This document shows positions 47,722-56,428 of a DNA stretch of 64,000 bases, piece after piece. The position numbers were made by a program, and so were the translations under genes. The notes below the pieces were generated by a model. That model had not been told where the DNA came from. It did no database searches and was given only the letters and a program-made list of their open reading frames with translations. How positions within the stretch are numbered: the first letter of the stretch is position 1; each line of letters begins with the position of its first letter. The DNA is taken from the NCBI RefSeq assembly GCF_003515075.1, contig NZ_QWLV01000007.1, positions 124,001 through 188,000 on the forward strand, given 5' to 3'. The stretch comes from Sphingomonas gilva (lineage in GTDB: Bacteria; Pseudomonadota; Alphaproteobacteria; Sphingomonadales; Sphingomonadaceae).

Positions 47722-48465
47722 ATGGGCGAAGCCGATCCAGCGCCAAACGGTGCCAAATACATGATCCTAGCGGACAAGCTGCGGGGGCGGCTCGAAGCAG
47801 GGGAGTTCGAAGTCGGCGCTCAGCTACCGACGGAGGATGATCTCTGTGACGCTTACAAGGTCAGCCGCTACACCATCCGCGAAGCGCTGCGCGTCCTCGA
47901 AGGACAAGGCTATATCCAACGTAAGCGGCGGGCGGGAACGCGCGTGCTCTCGCATGCGCCGGTCACGGTCTACCGTCATGTAACGAGCTCGGCGAGCGAT
48001 CTCCTTCACTATGTACGCGAAACCACGGTTGCGTTCGAGAAGCCAATCCGAACGCAGGCCGATCGCGCCCTCGCACGATTGCTCGGCTGCGAGGAGCTGC
48101 GGCAGTGGTATCTCCTCAAAGGTGTTCGAATCGGCGTTGCGGACAATCGGCCGGTTGGGGCCGTCCAGGTCTATGTCGACGCGCATCGCATCGCGTTGCC
48201 CGACAAGGCGGATTTTGGCGGAAGGCCGGTCTATCAATGGCTGGCCGAGACCTACAATATTCGCGCCAGCGCTGTGTCGCAGGACATCAGCGCGGTGACG
48301 CTCAGCCGTGAAGAGGCCGGAATGCTCCATGATCGCGAAGCGGCGCCGGCGCTCCGGATCGTGCGGCGCTACTTCGATGAGCAAGATCGAATTTTCCAGA
48401 TTTCGGTGACAACCCACCGCAGCGAGGATTTCGTATACAACACGCTGTTTCGCCTCGAGATCTGA
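47722..48465 (+). CDS. GntR/HutC-family transcriptional regulator
   Basis: The 247-residue protein has an N-terminal winged helix (YMILADKLRGRLEAGEFEVG, LCDAYKVSRYTIREALRVLE, GYIQRKRRAGTRV) and a C-terminal UTRA ligand domain (about 95-240). It lies between the lyase operon and the CoA-transferase and presumably senses a pathway metabolite. A TTG at 47710 is a possible earlier start. Autoregulation is likely given the palindromes in its promoter region. Confidence 0.9.
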   Translation: MGEADPAPNGAKYMILADKLRGRLEAGEFEVGAQLPTEDDLCDAYKVSRYTIREALRVLEGQGYIQRKRRAGTRVLSHAPVTVYRHVTSSASDLLHYVRETTVAFEKPIRTQADRALARLLGCEELRQWYLLKGVRIGVADNRPVGAVQVYVDAHRIALPDKADFGGRPVYQWLAETYNIRASAVSQDISAVTLSREEAGMLHDREAAPALRIVRRYFDEQDRIFQISVTTHRSEDFVYNTLFRLEI

Positions 48466-48474
48466 GGGCCGCGC

Positions 48475-49656
48475 TCAGCAGCGGACCCGCGCAGGATCGT
48501 CGGCCGCTTTCGCTTTCGTCGCCGCTTTGACGGCAGCCGTGTCGGCGCCAAGCGCCGGGCCGGGGCGCTGCGGCAGGCGCTCGCCATTCACCCGGATCGG
48601 GTTGGCGAAGGCTCGCATGTCGGGACGCAGCGGGTGCGGTATCTGGCGCACCATGCCCGATTCATCGAGAAGGAACGGGTTCTCCAGTGCCTCTTCGAGG
48701 TCGTAGACCGGAGCAATCGGAAGCTTGCCCGCCAGCAGCTTCATCCAATGGGCGGTGGTCTGCGCACTGAAGCTTCGATCGAGCATCTCGGTCAGCGCAT
48801 CGCGGTTCGCAAGACGGCCTTCCAATGCCGCAAAGTGGGGGTCCTGACCGAGATCCGTACGTTCGATTAGATCGGTCAGCAGGTGCCAGAACTTCTCGTT
48901 CATGCAGGCGACATAGACCCATCCGTCGGCGGTCCTGAAGAGCTGGACGGGCGTGGTCGACGGGTGGGCCGAACGCGGTGCGCGCGCCGTCACAGTGCGA
49001 TCGTTCAAATACCATGTGCCTTGGTAGGCGAGCTGGTGGATCGCCGCATCGAACAACGACACATCGACGTTCGCGCCCTGCCCGCTTTGCTCAGCTGCTC
49101 GGATTGCGGCGAGGAGGCCGACCGACAGCATCATACCGCTCATATAATCGATCATCGAAACGCCGATACGCGTCGGTGGATTGCCCGGCTCACCGGTCAG
49201 TGCCATCAGCCCCGTTTCGGCCTGCATCAGGAAATCGTAGCCCGGCCAGTCCGCTCGGCTATTATCCCGGCCATAGGCCGAGATATGCCCGCACACGATC
49301 GCCGGATTGATCGCGTTGAGGCTCGCATAATCGAGGCCGAGCTTTGCCGGCAGGCTGCCGCGCAGGTTGTTCACGACGGCGTGGCTTTCAACCACCAAGG
49401 CTTCGAAGAAGGCGCGGTCCCCAGGATCCTTGAGGTCGACCACAATGCTCTTCTTGTTGAAGTTGAAGCACTGGAAATAGAGGCTGTCGCCTTCGCCCAG
49501 TGTCAGCGGGCGCGTGCGACGCGCAAAATCTCCTTCCCCGGACTCAACCTTGAGCACCTCCGCGCCGAGATCGGCCAAGAACATGGTGGCGTAAGGGGCC
49601 GCCCCAAATTGTTCGAAGCTAACGATGCGCAAGCCCGTAAGCGGCAGTGTCTTCAT
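48475..49656 (-). CDS. CaiB/BaiF (class III) CoA-transferase
   Basis: The 393-residue product starts MKTLPLTGLRIVSFEQFGAA after GGGAGG. Family features are LADLGAEVLKVES, FNFNKKSIVVDLKD, the probable catalytic Asp170 in SMIDYMSGM, and DVSLFDAAIHQLAYQG. Class III enzymes move CoA between carboxylic acids via an aspartyl thioester. With the MaoC hydratase and CitE-like lyase it could activate a C5 dicarboxylate. It converges on gntR and is divergent from the TonB receptor gene, with a shared regulatory region of 124 bases. Confidence 0.88.
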   Translation of the reverse strand: MKTLPLTGLRIVSFEQFGAAPYATMFLADLGAEVLKVESGEGDFARRTRPLTLGEGDSLYFQCFNFNKKSIVVDLKDPGDRAFFEALVVESHAVVNNLRGSLPAKLGLDYASLNAINPAIVCGHISAYGRDNSRADWPGYDFLMQAETGLMALTGEPGNPPTRIGVSMIDYMSGMMLSVGLLAAIRAAEQSGQGANVDVSLFDAAIHQLAYQGTWYLNDRTVTARAPRSAHPSTTPVQLFRTADGWVYVACMNEKFWHLLTDLIERTDLGQDPHFAALEGRLANRDALTEMLDRSFSAQTTAHWMKLLAGKLPIAPVYDLEEALENPFLLDESGMVRQIPHPLRPDMRAFANPIRVNGERLPQRPGPALGADTAAVKAATKAKAADDPARVRC

Positions 49657-49688
49657 GAATCCTCCCATGCGAGCCGTTCACCGCTCAT

Positions 49689-49738
49689 ATAGTCCGTACT
49701 ATTATGTAAACACATCGGACCTTTGTTGACAATGGTCC
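49689..49738. promoter_or_regulatory. Second GntR-type operator and receptor promoter region
   Basis: ATAGTCCGTACTAT (49689-49702) differs from a perfect palindrome by one symmetric pair and from the 47611 site by one base. Next to it GGACC and GGTCC (49717-49738) flank TTTGTTGACAAT, which includes a TTGACA -35-like hexamer for the plus-strand receptor gene. The site lies between the divergent CoA-transferase and receptor starts, so one regulator could control both. Confidence 0.65.
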
Positions 49739-49780
49739 GGCGCTGCAATAGCGATAGGTCAAATAACAAAGTGGGAGAGA

Positions 49781-52429
49781 ATGATGGGCAACCGCTTATG
49801 CCGCGCGCTTGGGGCTTCGACAGCGATAGGGATGGTGTGCGCGGCGACAGCCGCGTCTGCGCAATCGGCCGTGGAATACCCGCAGGACGCCAGTGTCGGG
49901 CAGGACGAACAAGCGCAGGCCGAAGACATTATCGTTACCGGCTCGCGCGTGGTGACCAACGGCAATCAGTCGGCCAATCCGGTAACGGTGCTGTCGACCG
50001 ACGAATTGCTGCGCAATACGCCGACAACCATCGCAGATGCGCTTTCGCAAGCGCCCCAATTCCGCGGATCGCTGCGCCCCTCCTCCTTCGTTTCGCCCCA
50101 GAGCCCCGTGAACGCCTTTGTCAATCTACGCGGCTTGAGCGATCCGGGCACGCCGCGAACCTTGGTTCTGTTTGATGGCCGGCGCGTCACTCCGGCGATT
50201 GCCGGCGGGCAGGTTGACGTAAACATGTTACCCAACCTGCTCGTCAAGCGGGTGGACATCGTCACGGGCGGCGCATCGGCCGCCTATGGCAGCGACGCGG
50301 TCGCTGGCGTCGTCAACTATATTCTCGATCGCGATTTTGTCGGTCTCAAGGCCAGTGCCAATGCCGGCGTCTCGCAGCGTGGCGACAACGGCACACAAAA
50401 GATAGGGCTCGCCGCTGGCGGCAAGTTTCTCGATGATCGACTCCACGTTATGGGTAGCCTAGAGTATTTCAACTCAAGTGGTGTCGGCAATACGAGCGAT
50501 CGGGCATGGCTCCAGAAGCATTGTCAGGCGATCCAGAACCCGACCTACAGCGCCACGAATTCGGCGGGCGGCCCTAACTTCCTCTTTCGCTGCGGCGTGA
50601 CCGGCACCGACTTCGCGCGTGGCGGCGTCATCACCTCAGGCCCGCTTCAAGGAACTCAGTTCCTCCCCGGGGGCGCGACCGCGCCCTATCGATATGGCAC
50701 TCTTCGCACCGCCTCGACCATGGTCGGAGGCGATGGCGAGTGGCTGCCGCGCGGCAATGTCGTCGCGCCGCTCAAGACGATCTCCGGCTTTGGCCATATC
50801 GACTATGACGTTACCGACAATATTCGCTTGTTCGTCGAAGGAACCTATACGCGTAACGAATCCGATCTGCCCTTCATCTACCCGCAATTCTCCGGCGGCA
50901 GCGCCTTTGCCATTCGTGCTGACAACGCCTTCCTGCCGAACAGTGTCCGAGGTCAGATGGCCACGCTGGGCCTTGCTACGATCAGCGTCGGCCGCGTTGG
51001 GCTCGATTGGGGACAGAGTGTCGGGCACACCACCCAGGACTATTATCGCGGCGCGGCCGGGTTCGACGCCAAGCTCGGGGGCGATTGGGTGCTTTCGGGC
51101 TATTTCGATTGGGGCCGCGCGCTCATCGACCAGAACACCACGCAGATGGTCAATGTCGCCAATGCGCGTCTCGCTGCCGACGCGGTCGTCAATCCGGCCA
51201 ACGGACAGATCGCTTGCCGCTCGACACTTACTAACCCGGCCAACGGTTGCGTGCCGCTCAACATCTTCGGCGAGGGGTCAGCTTCGCAAGCCGCGCTCGA
51301 CTACATCTTTGGCGAACCCTTTACGCACCGCAAGACCGAGCAATCGGCCGCAGAACTCGCAGTGCGCGGGTCGCCCTTCGCGACCTGGGCCGGGGACGTC
51401 CAACTCGCGGCTGGTTTCGACTGGCGCGAGATCAGCGCGAGCGCCGTCGCCGATTCGATCTCTACCAGCGGCGGCTGGCTCGCCGGCAATCAAGTCGCGC
51501 AGCCCTATGGCAAGTACAACGTCAAGGAGGTGTTCGGAGAGGTGACGATCCACGAGGGCTATGTGACCCGCAAGGAAGCGCGCCGTATCGAGAAGGGCGA
51601 GGCCCCGGATACCGGGCAGAAACCCGCGCGGCCCGAGGTTACGGCCACGATGCAGACCTATATCGACCTGCACCGGCACGCCGCCGTCCGCGCCGCGCTC
51701 ACCGGCCATCCCAAGGTCGCGCTGCGCTTGCTGGTCGCCCACGCCATCGTCGGTTCGCATCTGTTCCGGGTTACTCCCGAGCCGCAGTCCACCCGCAACG
51801 ATGGGGTCCGCGAGTCAGTCGAAACCTGTCGTGGCGAAGCCGAGTTCGACGAGAGACGCCGCGCGGTGCTTGGCCTTCTCGGTTTCTCGGCGGAAGAGGC
51901 GACCGTGACCGGCGGCAATTGCGACGGTTACAGGCTGGCGGGTGTGTTCCTGCGCCTGCTCGACTTGCCCGACCGCGCGGTGATGGACGTGATCGCCATC
52001 GTCATCGGCGAGGCGCTGGCCGCTGGCGGCGCCGCCGTCGAGGCGGTGGGGAGCCATATCGGCGTCGACATGGCGCAGTGGTGGCAAGCCGACGCGGCGT
52101 TCTTCGAGCTGATCCGCGACAAGGAAGTCCTTGGCCGGATCGTCGCCGAGGTCGCGGGCGAAGCCGTCGCCAGCGCCAATGCGGGCGAGAAGTCCAAGAC
52201 CTTGAAGGAGATCGTGGCCGACCATCTGGCGGGTGCGAATGGCCGCGCCAAGGTCGAGAATTGGGTGCCCAAGTGGATGGCGTTCCCGCCTGCCGGCTAT
52301 ACGGCACGCGGCGGCGTCGGCACGGTCAAGGCTGCCGCCTTGGTCGCGGCGGCGCGCGCCACCGAGCCGGACCCGACCGCTCCGGCCTCGGCATTGCTCC
52401 CCGAGGAGGCGGAGAAGCTGGCCGCGTGA
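49781..52429 (+). pseudogene. In-frame fusion: truncated TonB receptor joined to the C-terminal part of a ParB-like ICE protein
   Basis: The 882-residue frame begins as an outer-membrane receptor: signal peptide (STAIGMVCAATAASAQ), EDIIVTGSRV, plug motifs VNLRGLSDPGTPRTLVLFDG and GGASAAYGSDAVAGVVNYIL, and barrel strands up to KYNVKEVFGEV near residue 586. It then switches to soluble sequence, TIHEGYVTRKEARRIEKGE through ENWVPKWMAFPPAGYTARGG. That is the C-terminus of large ParB-domain proteins in sphingomonad plasmids and ICEs. The receptor lacks the rest of its barrel, and the ParB part lacks its N-terminal nuclease and HTH domains. Neither half should work. The fused product may still be made and exported. 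Confidence 0.85.
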
Positions 52430-52436
52430 TTGCCTC

Positions 52437-52527
52437 ACGGGCGGGGGAAACCCCGCCCGTTCCTTTTGGACCCTCGAAATCCGGCCGCGCCGCTCGGCAG
52501 CAAGCTGCCTCGCGGCGCGGGTTTTTT
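52437..52527 (+). terminator. Two tandem hairpins after the ParB-like end
   Basis: ACGGGCGGGG pairs with CCCCGCCCGT (52437-52460) and is followed by TCCTTTT. Then CCGCGCCGC (52485-52493) pairs with GCGGCGCGG (52512-52520), with a GGCAGC-AA-GCTGCC hairpin inside and a run of six T after it. The second is a convincing intrinsic terminator. Confidence 0.8.
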
Positions 52528-52580
52528 GTGTTTCTGGCTTACGATTGACGCCGCCACGGACTGCACCGCAAAGCGGCTTC

Positions 52581-53537
52581 ATGCTGGTGCTGATCGACAA
52601 CAACTTCGCCGACCGGGACGGGATGCGCGATTATCTCGCCGCTTCGCGCTCCAACCTTGCCGCGCTCCCCGGCACGGTCTTCGAGGAATGGTTCAAGGCC
52701 AGGAGCCCTGACACCACTAGGCGCGTCCAGCAGATCGCCTGCGCCTATCCCGATCAGATCGTCGTCCTCAAGGATACGCGCGATCTGCTCCACATGAGCG
52801 GCCAGCCGCGCGGCCTCCTCCTGCGTCTCATCGACCGGAAGCAGACCCGCGACTTTGCGCCCTATTGCGAAACCGTCGTCAACGCAGCCCTGACGCCCGA
52901 GCTGGAGGCGCATTTCCGCGCGCACCGCGACAACGCGCAAGACACCCTCGCTGCCCTGCTCCCGGAGGCGCATAAGATGAAGCGCATGTTCGCGGCATGG
53001 GATGCGGAATTCTCGGAAAGCCAGCGCAGGGAGCTCAAGGGGATCGTCGACAGCGACGCGAAGCTGTCGCCGGCGTTGCAGGAAGCGACCTTCCTCAAGG
53101 CGGTGAAGCTCGGTGGAAACCTGTTTAGCGCGCATCAGGTCGCACGCAGCAAGGTGCCCGCGACGATCTTCCTGTTCGGCGTCGTCGCCCGCGCCCATCC
53201 TTGCCCCCCGTTTCGAGGCGGCCCTCCCCGGAGCCCCCTTTTCTTAGACGGGCGAGGCAAGGAAATCCGCTCCGGCGCGGCGATGGGCGGACTAGATTTT
53301 TGGGGGATTCGGCGTCACCGCCGCCTAGCTGCTCGAAGGCGGTGGGCTGCGCTCACGCCAGCCTGTGCCGGATCGCGGAGCCGCTCTTGCCGCACGTCCC
53401 GCAGGCATCCTGACAGCGTTCAAAGCCGCGCGATCTCGCCAGTTCGCGCGTGCGGTGACTGGCCTGGTGCAGCGCCGAAAGGCCGAGCCGCTCGACGATG
53501 CACGCGTCGCAGATCGGTTCGGGCGCGATTACCGTGA
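52581..53537 (+). CDS. Conserved ICE hypothetical, probably truncated and read through
   Basis: From ATG 52581 the first ~205 residues look coding (MLVLIDNNFADRDGMRDYLA; QTRDFAPYCETVVNAALTPE; SPALQEATFLKAVKLGGNLF). They resemble a conserved sphingomonad ICE protein that follows parB; I cannot name a function. After about 53195 (ATIFLFGVVAR) the frame turns into Arg/Pro-rich sequence (RAHPCPPFRGGPPRSPLF) typical of non-coding read-through and overlaps a minus-strand gene. The real gene is therefore probably cut near 53190, another scar close to the ParB fusion. Confidence 0.55.
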   Translation: MLVLIDNNFADRDGMRDYLAASRSNLAALPGTVFEEWFKARSPDTTRRVQQIACAYPDQIVVLKDTRDLLHMSGQPRGLLLRLIDRKQTRDFAPYCETVVNAALTPELEAHFRAHRDNAQDTLAALLPEAHKMKRMFAAWDAEFSESQRRELKGIVDSDAKLSPALQEATFLKAVKLGGNLFSAHQVARSKVPATIFLFGVVARAHPCPPFRGGPPRSPLFLDGRGKEIRSGAAMGGLDFWGIRRHRRLAARRRWAALTPACAGSRSRSCRTSRRHPDSVQSRAISPVRACGDWPGAAPKGRAARRCTRRRSVRARLP

Positions 53538-53562
53538 TCAACCCCTTGATCTTGTCCGCCAT
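53353..53562 (-). CDS. Small zinc-finger-like protein of ICE backbone
   Basis: The 69-residue product starts MADKIKGLITVIAPEPICDA after AAGGAG at nine bases, a strong start signal. Two cysteine pairs, CDAC (CDACIVERLGLS) and CGTC (DACGTCGKSGSAIR), suggest one zinc site. Similar small proteins lie next to DUF736 genes in sphingomonad conjugative elements (recalled). Function unknown. It is antisense to the dubious 3' part of the 52581 frame, which argues against that part being coding. Confidence 0.65.
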   Translation of the reverse strand: MADKIKGLITVIAPEPICDACIVERLGLSALHQASHRTRELARSRGFERCQDACGTCGKSGSAIRHRLA

Positions 53563-53944
53563 CCCGAATCTGTCTCCTTGTCGCTGACCTGGCCCTGCAT
53601 CCGCTGCAAGGCAGGACGCTTGAAGCGGCGGATTCCGCCCCGGTAGTCCCGATTCCCTCGCGCGGAATCGCCCCCGATCCTGCACTCTTTTCTCCTACGA
53701 CCGTTCATCAGCCGCGCCACGGCCTCCTTCGATTTGGCGGGTCTGACGGCAGTCCCGCCGGCCCTGCAACGGCTGCGCCAAACTTTCTTCCCCGGCGCTT
53801 CGCGCCTTCCTCGCGAGGCAAGAAAGCCCGGCTTCGCCGTCCGCCGCTTCGCTTCGGCCACAGGTGCAGTCCGGCGTTCCCGCCGCCTGATCGACCGCCA
53901 TCGAGGCCGCATCGGGCGGCTTCGAGCAATCAGGAGTTGGCTTC
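53563..53944. other. Intergenic region before DUF736 gene
   Basis: This 382-base stretch separates the minus-strand zinc-finger gene and the DUF736 gene. It must hold their divergent promoters. Several small G/C-rich hairpins (for example CGAGGCAAGAAAGCCCGGCTTCG region 53811-53840) are visible. Overlapping open frames here are Arg/Pro-rich and not supported. Confidence 0.4.
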
Positions 53945-54247
53945 ATGGCACAGATCGGTTCGTTCACCCGCGACGGCGAAAGCGGGATTTACACTGGGAC
54001 CATCCGGACCCTCACGCTCAACGTCAAGGCGACGCTGCGGCCCTCGCCCAAGGACAATGGCAAGGCGCCCGACTATCGGGTGCAGGCGGGCGCGGTCGAG
54101 TTCGGCGCTGGCTGGCTCAAGGCCGCGCGCGAAACCGGCGCCGAATATATGTCGATGAAGCTCGACGATCCGTCCTTCCCGGCGCCGATCTACGCGACGC
54201 TCGTGCAGGGCGACAATGGCGAGCACAAGCTGATCTGGTCGCGCTGA
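53945..54247 (+). CDS. DUF736 family protein
   Basis: The 100-residue product (MAQIGSFTRDGESGIYTGTI, TLRPSPKDNGKAPDYRVQAG, FGAGWLKAARETGAEYMSMK) is a clear DUF736 member. These small proteins are abundant in conjugative plasmids and ICEs of alphaproteobacteria and are usually encoded close to transfer genes, but their activity is not established. It opens the backbone run DUF736-HTH-traF-transglycosylase. Confidence 0.9.
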   Translation: MAQIGSFTRDGESGIYTGTIRTLTLNVKATLRPSPKDNGKAPDYRVQAGAVEFGAGWLKAARETGAEYMSMKLDDPSFPAPIYATLVQGDNGEHKLIWSR

Positions 54248-54400
54248 CCGGTCCCGGCCCCGCGCCACGGCGCGGGGCCGCCCCTCGGCAGGCACGATTT
54301 CGGGACGTCCCGTTTTCGTGCCTCTGCGCAGCATCCGCACCACGCCATGTCTCGCCGCGAGGCGCGGCGCCAGGCCGCGCCCAGCAGCGGCGAGGGTTCG

Positions 54401-54637
54401 ATGAACACAGCAGATGACAACGAGAATGCACGCGCGGCGCGCGCGGCGCAGGGCTCGCCGTTCCTCAGTCCGGAACAGGCGGCGCATTATCTCGGGTTGT
54501 CCACCCGTACGCTGCAGGAGCATCGCAGCGCCGGCACCGGCCCGCGCTTTCGCCGCCATTGCCGCCACATCCGTTATCATATCGACGATCTCGACGGTTG
54601 GTCGCAGGATGTCGGCGAGGCCGGCGGCCATGAGTGA
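54401..54637 (+). CDS. AlpA-like helix-turn-helix DNA-binding protein
   Basis: The 78-residue product has an excisionase-type winged HTH: FLSPEQAAHYLGLSTRTLQE followed by HRSAGTGPRFRRHCRHIRYH and a helix DDLDGWSQD. Such proteins act as recombination directionality factors or as regulators of ICE transfer genes. GAGGG precedes the ATG by about six bases. Its 3' end overlaps the traF start by eight bases. Confidence 0.85.
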   Translation: MNTADDNENARAARAAQGSPFLSPEQAAHYLGLSTRTLQEHRSAGTGPRFRRHCRHIRYHIDDLDGWSQDVGEAGGHE

Positions 54638-55145
54638 ACATCACCGCCTGCGCCGGAATGCCGCCGCGCTCGGCGCGCTGGCCGTCGCGCTCGCCGCGAC
54701 GATCGCGGTTCCCCCTCGGCCACTGCTGGTATGGAACGCCAGCGCCAGCGCCCCGATCGGACTCTATGCCGTGCGCTCTGCCGACGCGCTGGCGACCGGC
54801 GATATGGTCATCGCCCGCCTGCCGGAGCCATCGCGCCAACTCGCGGCCCGGCGCCATTATCTGCCCGCCAACGTCCCGCTGGTGAAGCGCGTCGCGGCCC
54901 AATCCGGCGACACTATCTGCGCGCTTGGGACTCGGATATTCGTCAATGGTCGCCGGGTCGCCAAGCGCCTTGCTGCCGACGGGGTCGGTCGCCCCATGCC
55001 GGGATGGAGCGGCTGCGTCACGCTACGCGAGGGCGCTCTGTTCCTGCTGATGACCGACAGTCCGGCATCGTTCGACGGGCGCTATTTCGGGCCGACAGAG
55101 TACCGTGACATCATCGGGAAGGCGACCTTGCTATGGGCACGTTGA
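54630..55145 (+). CDS. traF: S26-family conjugal signal peptidase TraF
   Basis: The 171-residue membrane peptidase has an N-terminal helix (AAALGALAVALAATIAVPPR), the serine region NASASAPIGLYAV (Ser38/Ser40) and the general base Lys86 in VPLVKRVAAQSGD, then GPTEYRDIIGKATLLW. In RP4, TraF processes and cyclises the pilin TraC/TrbC. It overlaps the HTH gene before it and the transglycosylase after it (13 bases), so the three are one translational unit. Confidence 0.88.
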   Translation: MSEHHRLRRNAAALGALAVALAATIAVPPRPLLVWNASASAPIGLYAVRSADALATGDMVIARLPEPSRQLAARRHYLPANVPLVKRVAAQSGDTICALGTRIFVNGRRVAKRLAADGVGRPMPGWSGCVTLREGALFLLMTDSPASFDGRYFGPTEYRDIIGKATLLWAR

Positions 55146-55741
55146 GATCGCTCGCCGTCGCGCTGGCGCTGCTGGCGGCGACCCCGGCGCACGCCGATCA
55201 GGTCGGGCGCTGGCGCACATATATCGAGGAGGCATCCGCGCGGTTCGGAGTCCCGGCGGCGTGGATCGAGCGCGTCATGCGTGCCGAGAGCGGCGGGCAG
55301 ACGAGGCTGAACGGGCGCCCGATCACCAGTCACGCAGGCGCAATGGGGCTGATGCAGCTCATGCCCGGAACCTGGGCGGAGATGCGCGCGGTGCTTCGCC
55401 TTGGCGCCGATCCGCATGACCCGCGCGACAATATTCTGGCGGGCACCTATTATCTGCGGCTGATGTACGAACGGTTCGGCTATTCGGGCATGTTCGCCGC
55501 CTATAATGCCGGACCCGCGCGCTACGCCAACCATCTCGCGACCGGCAGACGACTGCCCGGCGAGACGCGATCCTATCTTGTCACGGTAGGCGGCGGTCTA
55601 GCGGGAAGCCGTGCCGTCGCGATTGCGCCGCCGTACAACGCGCTCTTTTTCGCCCTGCGCACCACACCCACAGCGCCGGCTGCCGGTCCCAAGGCACCGG
55701 ATGTTTTCGTGACCTTGAGAAGTGACCACCTACCGGAATAG
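55133..55741 (+). CDS. Lytic transglycosylase (SLT domain), conjugation-associated
   Basis: The 202-residue exported protein has a signal peptide (LAVALALLAATPAHA) and SLT motifs: catalytic Glu52 in MRAESGGQ, GAMGLMQLMPGTW, and MFAAYNAGPARY. It opens the murein so that the mating channel can be assembled. Overlap with traF implies coupled synthesis. The following 278 bases to 56019 contain short inverted G/C segments but no gene that I can support. Confidence 0.9.
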   Translation: MGTLRSLAVALALLAATPAHADQVGRWRTYIEEASARFGVPAAWIERVMRAESGGQTRLNGRPITSHAGAMGLMQLMPGTWAEMRAVLRLGADPHDPRDNILAGTYYLRLMYERFGYSGMFAAYNAGPARYANHLATGRRLPGETRSYLVTVGGGLAGSRAVAIAPPYNALFFALRTTPTAPAAGPKAPDVFVTLRSDHLPE

Positions 55742-56019
55742 GCGTCTGGCTACCATCGCGGGGGTGGAGGGCTCGTCTCGGCAAGTCTCAGCATGACGGC
55801 CGCCGGAACGCCTGTGCAAGGCCGGCGGCCCCTCCAATTTTGCCGCGATAGTGAGCGCACTTCGCGCGCGTGTTTGTTCGTTTTCAGCGCAACAAAATCG
55901 GTTCCTCCGCCGCCGCTTCGCGGTGCTCCGGCTTCGCCTCCGCAGCCCTGACAGCCGCTCCGCCGGCCGTCGTCGGACGGCTGTCCTTGATGATGAGGAC
56001 GTGAGTGGAGGAGGTTCTT

Positions 56020-56376
56020 ATGAGCATGATGCAGAGCATCGGCGTGGCGTCGGATCGGGTGATGGCGGCGCTGATTTCGGGTCTCGAAATCGAGTTTGGA
56101 CGCGGTGCCGGGGAGGCTTTGGCGCATCGGTTTCTCGAAGCGGAGGAAGTGGAATTTCACTGGGATGCGCGCGTTCAGGAGTGTTGGATCGGGACGTATG
56201 AGAGCGCGGATGACGAGGATTTTGAGCTGGATCGCGTGAAGATTTTCGGGCGGCTGGACGGCAAATGGTTCGTAGCGGTGATGATCGTCGATGGCGATGG
56301 CAATGCGCATGGCATGATGGAGAAGCGCATATTCAGGCGCCAGCAGGAGGCACGCACGGCATTCGCGCAGGCGTGA
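56020..56376 (+). CDS. Conserved hypothetical of ICE backbone
   Basis: The 118-residue acidic product (MSMMQSIGVASDRVMAALIS; EEVEFHWDARVQECWIGTYE; LDGKWFVAVMIVDGDGNAHG) has no signal peptide or membrane segment and no motif that I recognise. GGAGGAGG six bases before ATG 56020 marks a strong start. It is followed by an intrinsic terminator and lies just before the relaxase region. Codon use is slightly less GC-rich than its neighbours. Confidence 0.7.
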   Translation: MSMMQSIGVASDRVMAALISGLEIEFGRGAGEALAHRFLEAEEVEFHWDARVQECWIGTYESADDEDFELDRVKIFGRLDGKWFVAVMIVDGDGNAHGMMEKRIFRRQQEARTAFAQA

Positions 56377-56394
56377 TGATCGTACAGTTCGGAG

Positions 56395-56428
56395 GAGCGG
56401 CGCTCGCGGAGAGCGTCGCTCTTCTTTT
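56395..56428 (+). terminator. Intrinsic terminator after the 56020 gene
   Basis: GAGCGGCGCTC (56395-56405) pairs with GAGCGTCGCTC (56411-56421), one G-U pair, five-base loop, followed by TTCTTTT. Confidence 0.85.

Noticed and set aside
53195..53537. C-terminal part of the 52581 frame as genuine protein
   Set aside because: Arg/Pro-rich composition and conflict with the well-supported minus-strand zinc-finger gene.
53734..54417. 227-codon Arg/Ala-rich plus-strand frame across DUF736
   Set aside because: It overlaps the DUF736 gene in another frame and has shadow-type composition.
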